Below, piece after piece: positions 8,174 to 16,217 of a stretch of 64,000 nt of DNA; position 1 is the first letter of the stretch, and each line of letters opens with the position of its first letter. The notes beneath the pieces are model-generated. The model was not told the DNA's origin, did not search any database, and saw nothing but the letters and a program-made list of their open reading frames with translations. The DNA comes from JACVRW01 sp963757815 (GTDB lineage: Bacteria; Actinomycetota; Thermoleophilia; Solirubrobacterales; Thermoleophilaceae), in the NCBI GenBank assembly GCA_963757815.1, contig CAVWSN010000035.1, forward strand, positions 1 through 64,000. The letters run 5' to 3'. A program made the translations under genes and the position numbers.

Positions 8174-9016
8174 TCAGGTGTGCCGACCGAGCGGGCCGAG
8201 CCTGGGCGCTTGGCGCGTGTTGTCAACGTCGTGGCGGCGTCGCCGGGCGGTGATCAGCCAGGAGCGCGAATCGAGGACTACGCCGCGCTCGTCGCTGTGG
8301 TGCGCCGCGAGCGTCTCGCGCAGGCGCTCGACGGTACGGGCCGCCTCGCCGTCGCTCAGGCTCGCGAGCGCCGCGCTCGTGTCCTGAAACCCCCGGACGA
8401 ACGCGAGCGCGGCGTCGAGGTCGTGTCCGTAGAGGACCGGCTCGTGGACGTCCTCGAAGCGTATGCCGTCGAAGCCGGCGCCCTCGAGGATGCCCGCGGT
8501 GGCTTCGGCATCGCCGAGCGAGAACGGGTCCGCGCCCGGCTGCGGGGGCTGCGCCGCGTCGCCCAGCGCGGCGTCGATCGCCCGCGCCCATTCGTTGTGC
8601 TCGTGTCGCTGCCAGACGAGCAGCACCAGCCGCGCCTCGGGTCGAAGCGCGGCGGCGATGTTGGCGAACGCGGCGGCCGGATCGGAGAAGAACATCGTCC
8701 CGAAGCGGCTGATCGCCACGTCGAAGCCGGCGCGCTCGAAACGATGCACCTGAGCGTCTCCTAGCTCGTAGCGGACGTTGTCGAGCCGTTCGGCCGCCGT
8801 CAGCTGACGGGCGCGCTCGAGCATGCGCTCGGACACGTCGACGCCGACAACGCGGCCCGGCGCCGCGGCGCGCGCCGCCTCGCGAGTAGTCAGCCCGGTC
8901 CCGCAGCCAATGTCGACTACCTCGTCACCGGGGCTGATCCCGTAGGCGGCGCGAAGGTGCTCGTGGTGAGCGCGCAACTCGGCATCGTAGAAGTCCAGGC
9001 TGTCCGGCGACGACAC
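8174..9016 (-). CDS. Class I SAM-dependent methyltransferase
   Basis: A methyltransferase of the Methyltransf_11/25 type. Motif I, EVVDIGCGTGLTTREA, binds SAM; motif II is VVGVDVSERMLERAR; YELGDAQVHRF is the acidic post-motif; and ALRPEARLVLLVWQR is motif III/IV. The C-terminal about 100 residues include a second helical part (GILEGAGFDGIRFEDVHEP) typical of UbiE/ArsM-like enzymes acting on small molecules. I start it at GTG 9016 (VSSPDSLDFYD), giving 280 residues. The frame is open upstream to 9292, but that part has low-complexity composition. Substrate unknown. It diverges from the collagen-like gene at 9304. Confidence 0.85.
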   Translation of the reverse strand: MSSPDSLDFYDAELRAHHEHLRAAYGISPGDEVVDIGCGTGLTTREAARAAAPGRVVGVDVSERMLERARQLTAAERLDNVRYELGDAQVHRFERAGFDVAISRFGTMFFSDPAAAFANIAAALRPEARLVLLVWQRHEHNEWARAIDAALGDAAQPPQPGADPFSLGDAEATAGILEGAGFDGIRFEDVHEPVLYGHDLDAALAFVRGFQDTSAALASLSDGEAARTVERLRETLAAHHSDERGVVLDSRSWLITARRRRHDVDNTRQAPRLGPLGRHT

Positions 9017-9303
9017 CGCCGCGATGCTATGGACTCGAGAATCAGTAGTCCGTGGCGAGCCAGATCGTGCGGTTCTGCTCGGTCCAGTCGAGCCAGCGCG
9101 ACAGTCAACAACTATTGGATTCGCGCCGATAGAAGGACTGTGGAGCTGCTGTGCGTGTTGGCACGGCTCCTTCGGCCAGTCGCAGTGGGGCGGTGCAAGC
9201 GCTCCAGCTGACCGGCCGGTGACGAATCCGGACGGGACGACCGACCCATTGCCGGGGGGCTGTGCCGCCTGGCGTTCAAACAACCCCACCAAAGGAGAAT
9301 CTT

Positions 9304-10595
9304 TTGCTGCTCAAGCGTTCGATTTTGATGACAGTCATGGTCACCATCGCGGCGACATCTCTCGCCACTGTCTCAATGGAGGCAAGCGCCTCCACGCATG
9401 CCACCAGTGCGAAGGTGAGCAACGCGAAGAAGTGCAAGAAGGCCAAGAAGAAGCATTCGGCGAAGCAGATCAAGAAGTTCTGCAAGTCGAGGCCGAAGGC
9501 TGGCAAGACCGGCGCGACCGGCCCTGTCGGTCCGACCGGTGCCACGGGGGCGCTACCGGCGCTCAGGGCGCTACCGGTGCCACGGGTGCCAAGGGTGATA
9601 CCGGCGCGGCCGGTGCCACTGGCGCTCAGGGCATACAGGGCGTGCAGGGCGATCCCGGCACGGACGGAGAGGACGGCTACGAGGGCAAGGATGGCCTCGG
9701 AATCGTTCCGACGACCGTGTTCGAAAACGGCTGCCGCATCTTCCTTTGGACCGATCCCGCCAAGGAAGGCTTCACCATTTGTAACGGCAACAAGGGCGAC
9801 AAGGGTGACAAGGGCGATACCGGTGCCAACGGCAACAACGGTGAGGACGGCAAGGACGGCTCGAATGGCCGCAGCGCCTACGAGCTAGCGCTCGATAACG
9901 GTTTCGTCGGCACGTTCCAAGAGTGGAAGGCTTCACTCAAGGGCGAGAAGGGCGACACCGGCCAGAACGGGACCAACGGCAACAACGGCAAGGACGGCCT
10001 GAACGGCCTTGACGGTAAGGCCGGTTCCAACGGCAAGTCCGCCTACGAGCTAGCCGTCGAGGCTGGCTACCAGGGCACGTTCCAAGAGTGGAAGGACTCG
10101 CTCAAGGGTGCCAAGGGCGACAAGGGCGATGATGGTCAGGACGGCCAGAATGGTCAGAACGGCCAGAACGGCTCGAACGGTCGCAGTGCCTACGAGCTAG
10201 CGCTCGATTCCGGCTTCGTCGGCACGTTCCAAGAGTGGAAGGCTTCACTGAAGGGCGAGAAGGGCGACAGACGGGTCCAACGGGACCAACGGTTCCAATG
10301 GCGTCAACGGCAAGTAGCTGCCTACGAGCAGGCTGTCGCTGAGGGCTACCAGGGCACGTTCCCCCAGTGGGTTCAGAGCCTGCACGGCAAGGACGGCTCT
10401 AACGGCGCTCAGGGGCCGCAGGGACCGCAGGGTCCGAAGGGCGACAAGGGCGATCAGGGTCCGCCCGTCAGCACGCAGATCGCCACGGTTTGCGTCGTGC
10501 CCAATGGGCAGAGCGGCAAGGCACGCCTCGGACTGAACGGGGAGTGCTCGAGCGAGAGCGTCAAGCTCACGGTCTACGTTCCGGTCACCCCCTAG
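9304..10595 (+). CDS. Secreted collagen-like repeat protein, frameshifted
   Basis: TTG 9304 is preceded by AAAGGAGA with 5-base spacing. The N-terminus is a signal peptide (LLLKRSILMTVMVTIAATS...), then a Lys-rich segment (KKCKKAKKKHSAKQ), then Gly-X-Y collagen-like triplets (GATGPVGPTGATG). At a run of five G (9546-9550) the frame slips and continues GATGAQGATGATGAKGD. Next comes a short globular insert (VFENGCRIFLWTDPAKEGF) and alternating Gly-X-Y stretches and four modules SAYELAL(D)xGFVGTFQEWKASLKG. A second slip near 10271 and a third near 10316 put about 15 residues out of frame, then reading resumes. The C-terminus is a beta-rich cap (TQIATVCVVPNGQSG). Probably a secreted triple-helical surface or matrix protein. 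Confidence 0.8.
9871..10392 (+). repeat. Four copies of an AYELA...GTFQEW coding repeat
   Basis: Four units start near 9871, 10036, 10183 and 10319, separated by Gly-X-Y DNA of varying length. Copies 1 and 3 are almost identical over about 80 bases; copies 2 and 4 are diverged (VEAGYQGT, AEGYQGTFPQW). The unit encodes an AYE(L/Q)A(L/V)...G(F/Y)xGTF(Q/P)(E/Q)W module seen interspersed with collagen triplets in phage tail fibres and bacterial collagen-like proteins. It is a coding repeat, not CRISPR. Confidence 0.85.
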
Positions 10596-10620
10596 ACCGA
10601 ACGTTCACGGGATCTCATGG

Positions 10621-10643
10621 AGGCCCGCCAATACGGCGGGCCT
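10621..10643 (+). terminator. Terminator of the collagen-like gene
   Basis: A perfect 9-bp stem AGGCCCGCC (10621-10629) and GGCGGGCCT (10635-10643) with loop AATAC, 25 bases after the stop codon, followed by TCGTGCG. It is a typical GC-rich rho-independent-like hairpin. Confidence 0.8.
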
Positions 10644-10966
10644 TCGTGCGTCCTACCCCGACAACTAACCAAGGAATATCGGACGGTTCGTGAAGGCTGG
10701 CCCCTTGCTGCCGCGACCGGCCGCGCGCTCGGGTCGGCGCTGCTGGACGACGGTCATTGGCGGGCAAGCGCCCGGCGAGCGCTGTTGAGCCTGCTCTTTC
10801 CCAAGGCTCCCCGTGTTGGCCCGCTCGAACGCCGCCAGCGGATGGAGTGGAAGGAGCGCGGTGCACTACACCGCTAGGTGCTGAATCTGCGGCAGCACCG
10901 ACACCGTCGACCACGTCATCCCCTGCCGTGCAGCAGCAGCCGCGGCGCTCGTCCGTTCCCGGCCAA
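10644..10966. other. Gap with no gene seen
   Basis: 323 bases between the terminator and the end of the minus-strand H-X9-DG gene. No reading frame looks like protein. I see no repeat or regulatory element that I would defend. Confidence 0.4.
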
Positions 10967-11185
10967 TCAGTAGTCCGAGGACAGCACCTCGCCGCCCGCC
11001 CGAGTGCCAATGGCGCGCCAGGTCTGAACTGACAACGTGGAGTCGCGGATGAACCGCACTGAGCCATCGGCCATGCCGACGTTGACCCCGCCGGAGTGGA
11101 AGCCGGCGCTCGCCGGTGTCGCAGAGGCCGCCACGGCTGCCACCACCACCAGCGTCGCTCCAATGGTTCCGATGATCTTTCGCAT
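10967..11185 (-). CDS. Secreted mini-protein with H-X9-DG motif (DUF1559 C-terminus-like)
   Basis: A 72-residue protein. Signal peptide MRKIIGTIGATLVVVAAV...ASA (about 27 residues) is followed directly by GFHSGGVNVGMADGSVRF and ends LGTRAGGEVLSSDY-like (AIGTRAGGEVLSSDY). The His, nine residues, then Asp-Gly pattern is the H-X9-DG signature at the C-terminus of the prepilin-like DUF1559 proteins abundant in planctomycetes. Here the prepilin methylation motif and the whole globular middle are absent, leaving signal peptide plus motif. A good ribosome binding site (GGAGG) precedes ATG 11185. The function is unknown even in the parent family. The motif match is strong, and the architecture is unusual. 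Confidence 0.75.
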   Translation of the reverse strand: MRKIIGTIGATLVVVAAVAASATPASAGFHSGGVNVGMADGSVRFIRDSTLSVQTWRAIGTRAGGEVLSSDY

Positions 11186-11397
11186 TGTCTTCCTCCCTTC
11201 TGGTCGAGCGTCGCCCGGTCCAGGCGGTGCGCCCGAAGTTGCGTTTCAGCGACGTATTCGCAGCGAGCGGCCGATTGGATCGGCTCACCGCTCGGGCGTA
11301 AGACCTGACCCTTCGGGGTACATACGACCTGTCGACGGAGAAGCCCTCGCGCCGGCTGTCACCGAACCGAGGGCGCGGCCCACCAGGAGGCGGCCTC

Positions 11398-11622
11398 ATG
11401 AGCGTCACCGAACTTGCCCGGCCCAGCGGACTCGACCGTGACGCTGTCCTGCTCCGCGGCATCGTCACCAATCTCGAAGACGTGTGCGAGGCCACCGTCG
11501 ACAAGCTCGACGAGTACTTCACGACCGGCAACCCGGCAGCGCTCGACGATGCCCGCGGCCTGCTCAGGGAAAGCGCCCGGACCGTTGACGCGCTGACAGA
11601 GCTCGCCGGCCGGGACGCCTAG
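11398..11622 (+). CDS. Hypothetical protein, 74 aa
   Basis: ATG 11398 sits behind AGGAGGCGG. The protein (MSVTELARPSGLDRDAVLLR...) is mostly helical and acidic, with a regular heptad-like pattern in GIVTNLEDVCEATVDKLDEY and LLRESARTVDALTEL. It looks like a small helical bundle or antitoxin-sized protein, but no partner toxin is adjacent. No family is recognised. Confidence 0.6.
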   Translation: MSVTELARPSGLDRDAVLLRGIVTNLEDVCEATVDKLDEYFTTGNPAALDDARGLLRESARTVDALTELAGRDA

Positions 11623-11656
11623 CACGGCACATCCACTCCGCGTCCGCCGGCGGAAC

Positions 11657-11893
11657 ATGCGGGCACCACTCGACGGCGCCGTGCTTGTAGCCCGGCCCTC
11701 GCGTTGGGGCAACCCGTACTCGATCGAGGAGTACGGCCGCGAGCAGGCGATCGAGATGTACGAGCGATGGCTGCTGGCCAACGACGAACTGCTCGCCCAG
11801 CTGCCCGGCCTCAGGGGAAAGCGACTCGCCTGCTACTGCAAGCTCGACGAGCCCTGCCATGCCGACGTCCTCGCCCGGCTCGCGAATGAATAA
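11657..11893 (+). CDS. DUF4326 domain protein
   Basis: A 78-residue protein with the DUF4326 pattern: an N-terminal VARPSRWGNPYSIEEYGREQ (W-G-N-P-Y/F) and a C-terminal RGKRLACYCK...PCHADVLARL, in which CYC and PCHAD resemble a metal-binding or redox site. The family is common in phages and actinobacteria and has no established function. Its stop overlaps the start of the next gene (ATGAATAA), so translation is probably coupled. The family call is firm. Confidence 0.85.
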   Translation: MRAPLDGAVLVARPSRWGNPYSIEEYGREQAIEMYERWLLANDELLAQLPGLRGKRLACYCKLDEPCHADVLARLANE

Positions 11894-12299
11894 CCAGAAC
11901 CTGGAACTGGTACGCGAGGGCTACGCTCTCTGGCGAGCGGGCGATTACGACGTCTTGCTCGACTTCTTCCTCACAAACGCCGCTCCGGATGTCGAGATTT
12001 ACTCGCGGTTCGGCGGCTTCAGCGGTGAGCCATACCGAGGACACGATGGCCTGCGCGCTTGGCTCGCCGAGGTTCAGGAGAACTTCGACCGTTTTGAACC
12101 GTGGGTCGACGAGGCCCGCGACGCAGGAGATGATCGGGTTCTCGCATTCGGTGGAATCCGCTTTCGGGCAAGAGAGAGTGGCATTGACATGGCTGAGCGG
12201 ATGGGTTGGGTCTATGAGTTCCGCGACCGGCGACTGCGCCGAATGCTGTTCTATGGGTCTCCCAGCGACGCCCTCGAAGCCGTGGGACAGCGGGAGTAG
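11886..12299 (+). CDS. NTF2/SnoaL-like domain protein
   Basis: ATG 11886 overlaps the end of the DUF4326 gene; 137 residues. It starts MNNQNLELVREGYALWRAGD and contains GEPYRGHDGLRAWLAEVQENF and a C-terminal SDALEAVGQRE. This is the same architecture as the paralogues at 354-758 and 762-1157 (ALKAVGLSE, ALEAAGLRE endings). Substrate unknown. Pairing with a DUF4326 gene by overlap is the only context clue. Confidence 0.85.
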   Translation: MNNQNLELVREGYALWRAGDYDVLLDFFLTNAAPDVEIYSRFGGFSGEPYRGHDGLRAWLAEVQENFDRFEPWVDEARDAGDDRVLAFGGIRFRARESGIDMAERMGWVYEFRDRRLRRMLFYGSPSDALEAVGQRE

Positions 12300-12300
12300 G

Positions 12301-12795
12301 TCAGCCCGAGCGGCCCAGCAGCGCGATCATCGCCGACTGCACGAAGCGGGGCGGGAAGGTCATCACGACGGTCTCGCGGTGGCGCTTCAGGAAGCCGGCC
12401 GCCCAGCGGGCCCCGCGCAGGCTGCGGGGGATGCCGCCGCGCAGGAAGAGGCCCTCGCGGGCGGCGGCGGCGCTGTCCGTCAGGAAGTCCTGCAGGTCGA
12501 GCGCCGGGATCACGTGGCAGCGCAGGTGCGCCTCCTCGCCGACGCTCTCGAGCCCGTGCGTCGTTCGCGGCCTGACGACCACCTCTCCGTCCTCCGGGCC
12601 GATCTCGCGCTTTTCGCGGCCAACCCGGATCCGGGCGCGGCCTTCGACCACGGACCAGCGTTCCTCCTGATGCGGATGCTGGTGCGGCGGGAGCGCCCCG
12701 CCCGGCTCGAGCCAGGACTCGACGAAGAGGTTCTCGCCGTCCGGCTCGAAGGCGTAGCTGACGCGGTGTACGGGATCGTGGACCCGGGTTGGCAT
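12301..12795 (-). CDS. Cupin domain protein
   Basis: A 164-residue protein with a single cupin beta-barrel. Motif 1 is LPPHQHPHQEERWSVVEGRA (metal-ligand histidines and glutamate, G(X)5HXH(X)3-4E(X)6G) and motif 2 is VVVRPRTTHGLESVGEEAH. The C-terminal 60 residues (FLRGGIPRSLRGARWAAGF) are helical and outside the barrel. It probably binds a metal and a small ligand, as a dioxygenase-like or sensing protein. It diverges from a TetR regulator with palindromes between the two, so it is a likely regulatory target of that protein. It ends 2 bp from the convergent NTF2-like gene. Confidence 0.88.
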   Translation of the reverse strand: MPTRVHDPVHRVSYAFEPDGENLFVESWLEPGGALPPHQHPHQEERWSVVEGRARIRVGREKREIGPEDGEVVVRPRTTHGLESVGEEAHLRCHVIPALDLQDFLTDSAAAAREGLFLRGGIPRSLRGARWAAGFLKRHRETVVMTFPPRFVQSAMIALLGRSG

Positions 12796-12824
12796 CGGTG
12801 GCTCCTTTCGGCGGCGGCTCGTGT

Positions 12825-12868
12825 GTTACCTGGCGGTAACTTATCACATAAGTTACTCTCCGGTAACT
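12825..12868. promoter_or_regulatory. Palindromic operators between cupin and TetR genes
   Basis: The 74-bp divergent gap holds GTTACC-TGGC-GGTAAC (12825-12840) and AGTTAC-TCTCC-GGTAACT (12851-12868), two sites with centres about 27 bp apart, plus a nested perfect repeat AACTTA-TCACA-TAAGTT (12838-12854). Equally spaced GTTAC/GTAAC dyads next to a TetR gene are what an autoregulatory operator looks like. The AT-rich middle is a likely promoter core. Confidence 0.7.
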
Positions 12869-12869
12869 A

Positions 12870-13481
12870 GTGGCGGCGGTATCGAAGACGCGCACGCGCA
12901 TCTCGGCCGGCGAGCGCCGTGAGCTGATCATGCGCGCCGCCGGCCGGCTGTTCGCCCGCGATGGGTACGCGGGCACCAGGATCGACGACATCGCCGCCGC
13001 GGCTGATGTGACGAAGCCGATCGTCTACCGCCACTTCGACTCGAAGCAGGCGCTCTACATGGCCCTGCTCGCCAAGCACGAGGAGGACCTGCCGACCTTC
13101 TTCGAGACCGTCCGGAGCGCGTCTGCGAGCCCACCGCCAGACGTGGACGTCCTCTTCCGCTTGGTCCTCGAGCACTGGCTCGACTACGTGCGCGAGAACC
13201 AGCACGCCTGGCTGATGCTGTTTCGCGACCGGTCCGGGGACGATGAGATCCAGCGGCTGCGCCGGCGCGTGAGCCTGCGCGCCCGCGAGGTGCTTGTCGG
13301 CTTCGTCGCCGAGCAGGCCGGCTCGCGCATGCCCGCGGAGGAGATCGAGCCGACCGCCGAGGCCCTCAGGAGCGGCCTCGCCGGCCTTGCGCTCTGGTGG
13401 ATCGACAATCCCGAGGTGCCCAAGCCCGTGCTCGTGGAAGTGGGCGCGCGCATCGGCCGCGCGGCGGTAAGCGGGCCGTGA
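12870..13481 (+). CDS. TetR/AcrR family transcriptional regulator
   Basis: A 203-residue regulator starting at GTG 12870. The N-terminal HTH reads AAGRLFARDGYAGTRIDDIAAAADVTKPIVYRHF (split here: AAGRLFARDGYAGTRIDDI then AAAADVTKPIVYRHFDSKQ), the canonical TetR recognition region. The C-terminal ligand-binding helical part ends near ALWWIDNPEVPKPVLVEV. The ligand is unknown. It probably binds the GTTAC/GTAAC palindromes immediately upstream and controls both itself and the cupin gene. The next gene overlaps its stop (GTGA), suggesting that the glycosidase and phosphoesterase belong to the same transcript. Confidence 0.92.
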   Translation: MAAVSKTRTRISAGERRELIMRAAGRLFARDGYAGTRIDDIAAAADVTKPIVYRHFDSKQALYMALLAKHEEDLPTFFETVRSASASPPPDVDVLFRLVLEHWLDYVRENQHAWLMLFRDRSGDDEIQRLRRRVSLRAREVLVGFVAEQAGSRMPAEEIEPTAEALRSGLAGLALWWIDNPEVPKPVLVEVGARIGRAAVSGP

Positions 13482-14719
13482 CCGCCGGGCGACGCAGCCG
13501 GCTCGCGATCGGGCTCGCCCTGATTTTGGCGAGCACGCCGGGCGCTGCGACGGCGGCCGAGCTCCCGCTCGGCTCGCGCTCGCTCGACGAACGGCGCGAG
13601 CGGGCGACGGTCGCGCCCGGTGTGCGCTGGACGTCGATCGTCCGCGAGGGCGGGCCCTGGCGCGTCAACGTGCTCGCGATCGACCGCGCCGCACTCGACG
13701 GGCGGCTCGGCGGGGTGCTCGCCAACGACCGCATCGCGGGCCTCGAGCGCCCGAGTGCCATGGCCCGCCGGACCGGTGCGGCGGCCGGCGTCAACGGCGG
13801 CTTCTTCGCCGTCGACGGCGATCCTGTGGGGGCGCTCGCCATCGACGGGCAGCTTCTGAGCGAGCCCGTGCGCGGACGCTCGGCGCTACTCGTGCCGTCC
13901 GACCCGGCACGCCCGCCGCGCGTCGAGCGCCTCCGCTTCGCGGGCTCGGTCAGTGCCGGAGCGGCGGGCGCGACCCGCATCCTCGACGGGGTGGAGCGGC
14001 GCCGCGGCGCCATCCCCGCCTGCGGCGGCCGTGGCGGAGACCTGCCGACCGAGCGGCCGAACTCGGCGCTCACCTGCTTCGACTCAAGCGAGCTCGTCCT
14101 GATTTCGCCGCGCTTCGGGGCGGCGCGAGCGACCGGTGGGATGGAGGCCGAGGTGCGCGGAGGAGTGGTGGTGCGAGTGGGGTCGCCCCGACGAACGACG
14201 GTCGCGCCGGGCACCGACGTCCTCTCGGCGAGCGGCGACGCCGCGCGCTTTCTTCGGGATGCCCTGCCGCCCGGAAGCCGCCCGCTCGTCGACCTGTCGG
14301 TGCTGGCCGCCGGCGCGCCCGTCGTCCTGGCCGAGCACGGGCTTGTCGTGGGCGGTGGTCCGCGCCTGCTCAGACGCGGCCGGGTGAGCGTGGCGGCTCG
14401 GCCCGAGGGCTTCGCGCCGCTCGAGGCGCCCGCCTTCTTCGGCTCGTTCGTGGCATCCCGGCAGCCCCGTACGCTCGCGGGCGTGCGGAGCGACGGCAGC
14501 CTGCTGCTCGTGACCGTTGACGGCCGCCGGCCGGGCTGGAGCGCGGGGGTCACTCTCTCCGAGGCCGCGCGCGTGATGCGCTCGCTCGGCGCCCGCGACG
14601 CGCTCAATCTCGACGGCGGCGGCTCGACCGGCATGGTGGTGCGCGGCGAGGTTGTGAACCGGCCATCGGACCGCTCCGGGGAGCGCGCGGTGAGCGACGG
14701 GATATTCGTGCTGCCGTGA
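13478..14719 (+). CDS. Secreted phosphodiester glycosidase (NAGPA-like) family protein
   Basis: GTG 13478 overlaps the TetR stop. A signal peptide (RRSRLAIGLALILASTPGAA) leads a 413-residue exported protein. It has the NAGPA / phosphodiester glycosidase domain: AGVNGGFFAVDGDPVGALAI near residue 105 and the terminal DALNLDGGGSTGMVVRGEVV, the conserved N-G-G-F-F and D-G-G-G-S-T signatures. Family members remove GlcNAc phosphodiesters or act on cell-wall polysaccharide; the bacterial substrate is rarely known. The protein is complete and is followed by an overlapping phosphoesterase gene, a pairing that suggests joint work on an extracellular phosphate polymer (inference). Confidence 0.88.
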   Translation: MTAGRRSRLAIGLALILASTPGAATAAELPLGSRSLDERRERATVAPGVRWTSIVREGGPWRVNVLAIDRAALDGRLGGVLANDRIAGLERPSAMARRTGAAAGVNGGFFAVDGDPVGALAIDGQLLSEPVRGRSALLVPSDPARPPRVERLRFAGSVSAGAAGATRILDGVERRRGAIPACGGRGGDLPTERPNSALTCFDSSELVLISPRFGAARATGGMEAEVRGGVVVRVGSPRRTTVAPGTDVLSASGDAARFLRDALPPGSRPLVDLSVLAAGAPVVLAEHGLVVGGGPRLLRRGRVSVAARPEGFAPLEAPAFFGSFVASRQPRTLAGVRSDGSLLLVTVDGRRPGWSAGVTLSEAARVMRSLGARDALNLDGGGSTGMVVRGEVVNRPSDRSGERAVSDGIFVLP

Positions 14720-15550
14720 GGATCCTGCTCGCACTCGCGCTGCTGGCCGGCGCCGGCGCCGCCGGCGCCACGGCGCATACGGCCGGCGACCAGTCGGAGC
14801 GCGCGGTCGTGTGGGCGGTCGGCGACGCGGCGACCCCCAACGACGGAGCCCGGCGCCTCGCCGCCCATATCCGTGCGGCCACGCCCGACCGCTTCCTCTA
14901 CCTCGGCGACGTCTACGAGGACGGCACCGCAAGCGAGTTCCAGCTCCACTACCACCCGCTGTACGGCTCGCTGGCGCCGGTCACGGACCCCACGCCCGGC
15001 AACCACGAGTGGGACAACCGCTTCAGCGGCTACTACCCCTACTGGCGCGCGCAGAAGGGCCGGCGCCAACCGCCGTGGTCGAGCACGACGCTCGCGGGCT
15101 GGGAGATCCTGGCGCTCAACTCGCAGGCGGCGCACGATCGCGGCTCGCGCCAGCTGCGCTGGCTGCGCACCGCGCTCGCGGAGCCGCGAGGGCAACTGCC
15201 GGATCGCCTTCTGGCACCGCCCGCGCTTCACGGCCGGCAAGTACGACGACGCGCCCGACCTCGCCCCGTTCTGGGACGCCCTGCGCGGCGACGCAAAGGC
15301 CGTGCTGAGCGGCCACGACCACAACCTCCAGCGGCTGCGGCCCCGGAACGGGATCACCCAGTACATCGCAGGCGCCGGAGGGGCCAGCCCCTACGCGGTC
15401 GACGAGAGCGACACGCGCCTGGCGTGGAGCGACGACAGCCGCTTCGGCGCGCTGCGCATCGTGCTCGAGCCCGGCCGCGCGACGTTCGAGTTCCGCGATA
15501 CCGCCGGCCGGCTGCTCGACCGCAGCCGGCAGAGCTGCACCACGGGCTAA
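14716..15550 (+). CDS. Secreted calcineurin-like metallophosphoesterase, frameshifted
   Basis: GTG 14716 overlaps the glycosidase stop (GTGA). A signal peptide (RILLALALLAGAGAAGA) leads a metallophosphoesterase with FLYLGDVYEDG (GD motif), PTPGNHEWDN (GNHE) and, in the shifted frame, NCRIAFWHRPRF and KAVLSGHDHNLQRL (GHxH-type). One extra base near 15187 separates the first about 158 residues from the rest; joined, it is about 278 residues, the size of purple-acid-phosphatase-like secreted enzymes. All metal-ligand motifs are present across the two frames, so it is probably functional if the slip is a sequencing error. Confidence 0.82.
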
Positions 15551-15554
15551 GCGA

Positions 15555-16190
15555 CTAGACCGGGCGCTCCGCCGCGTGCGCCGGGATCGGCTCGAGGTCG
15601 TTCTCGAACCCGGGCGTGGCCTCCACCCGCTCGATCCAGGCGCCGATGCCGGGGTGGTTCGACAGATCGGCGCCCGCGTCGTTCGCGCAGTGGACGTATG
15701 CGTAGAGGGAGATGTCGGCCACGGTGTAGGCGGGACCGGCCGCGAAGGCGTCACCGCGGGCGCCGAGCAGCCGCTCGAATGCGGCCAGGGCGTCGCTGCC
15801 GCGGGCGAGCCGGTCGGCGTACACCTCTGGCGCCCGCTCGCCGCGGCCCGACAGGCGCAGGAAGCGTGCATAGCCGAGCTCTGCCTCGATCCGGTCCTGC
15901 TCGAAGAAGAGCGCCTGGTTCACGCGCGCCCGCGCGAGCCGGTCCTGCGGCAGGAACGGCGTGCCCTCGGCCAGGTAGAGCAGGATCGCGTTCGACTCCG
16001 AGATCGTCTCGCCCGAGTCGAGCTCCAGCACCGGGATGCGTCCGTCGGGGTTGCGCTCGAAGTGCTCGGGCGTGCGGGTCTCGCCCTTGAACAGGTCGAC
16101 GGTCACGCGCTCGAACGGAAGCCCCAGCTGCCGGAGGAGGATGCGCGGCTTGAAGGCGTTTCCGGAGGCGGGGTGGTCGTAGAGGATCAC
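15555..16190 (-). CDS. Glutathione S-transferase family protein
   Basis: 211 residues from GTG 16190 (VILYDHPASGNAFKPRILLR). The thioredoxin-like N-terminal half ends in NPDGRIPVLELDSGETISES, where the cis-Pro and E-S pair bind the thiol cofactor's gamma-glutamyl part. The helical C-terminal half includes YTVADISLYAYVH, the N-capping box of GSTs. The natural thiol in actinobacteria is usually mycothiol, so glutathione use is doubtful. It is convergent with the phosphoesterase (4-bp gap) and divergent from the nucleotidyltransferase gene (27-bp gap). Confidence 0.88.
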   Translation of the reverse strand: MILYDHPASGNAFKPRILLRQLGLPFERVTVDLFKGETRTPEHFERNPDGRIPVLELDSGETISESNAILLYLAEGTPFLPQDRLARARVNQALFFEQDRIEAELGYARFLRLSGRGERAPEVYADRLARGSDALAAFERLLGARGDAFAAGPAYTVADISLYAYVHCANDAGADLSNHPGIGAWIERVEATPGFENDLEPIPAHAAERPV

Positions 16191-16217
16191 CGCCGGAACG
16201 CTAACCTGCCCGCGCAG

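Noticed and set aside
9024..9303. Extension of the collagen-like frame upstream to 9024
   Set aside because: The signal peptide frame begins at TTG 9304 with a good ribosome binding site; the upstream part overlaps the divergent methyltransferase promoter.
9871..10392. Regular DNA repeats that might suggest CRISPR
   Set aside because: Copies vary in spacing, are in frame, and encode a known protein module; no cas genes are near.
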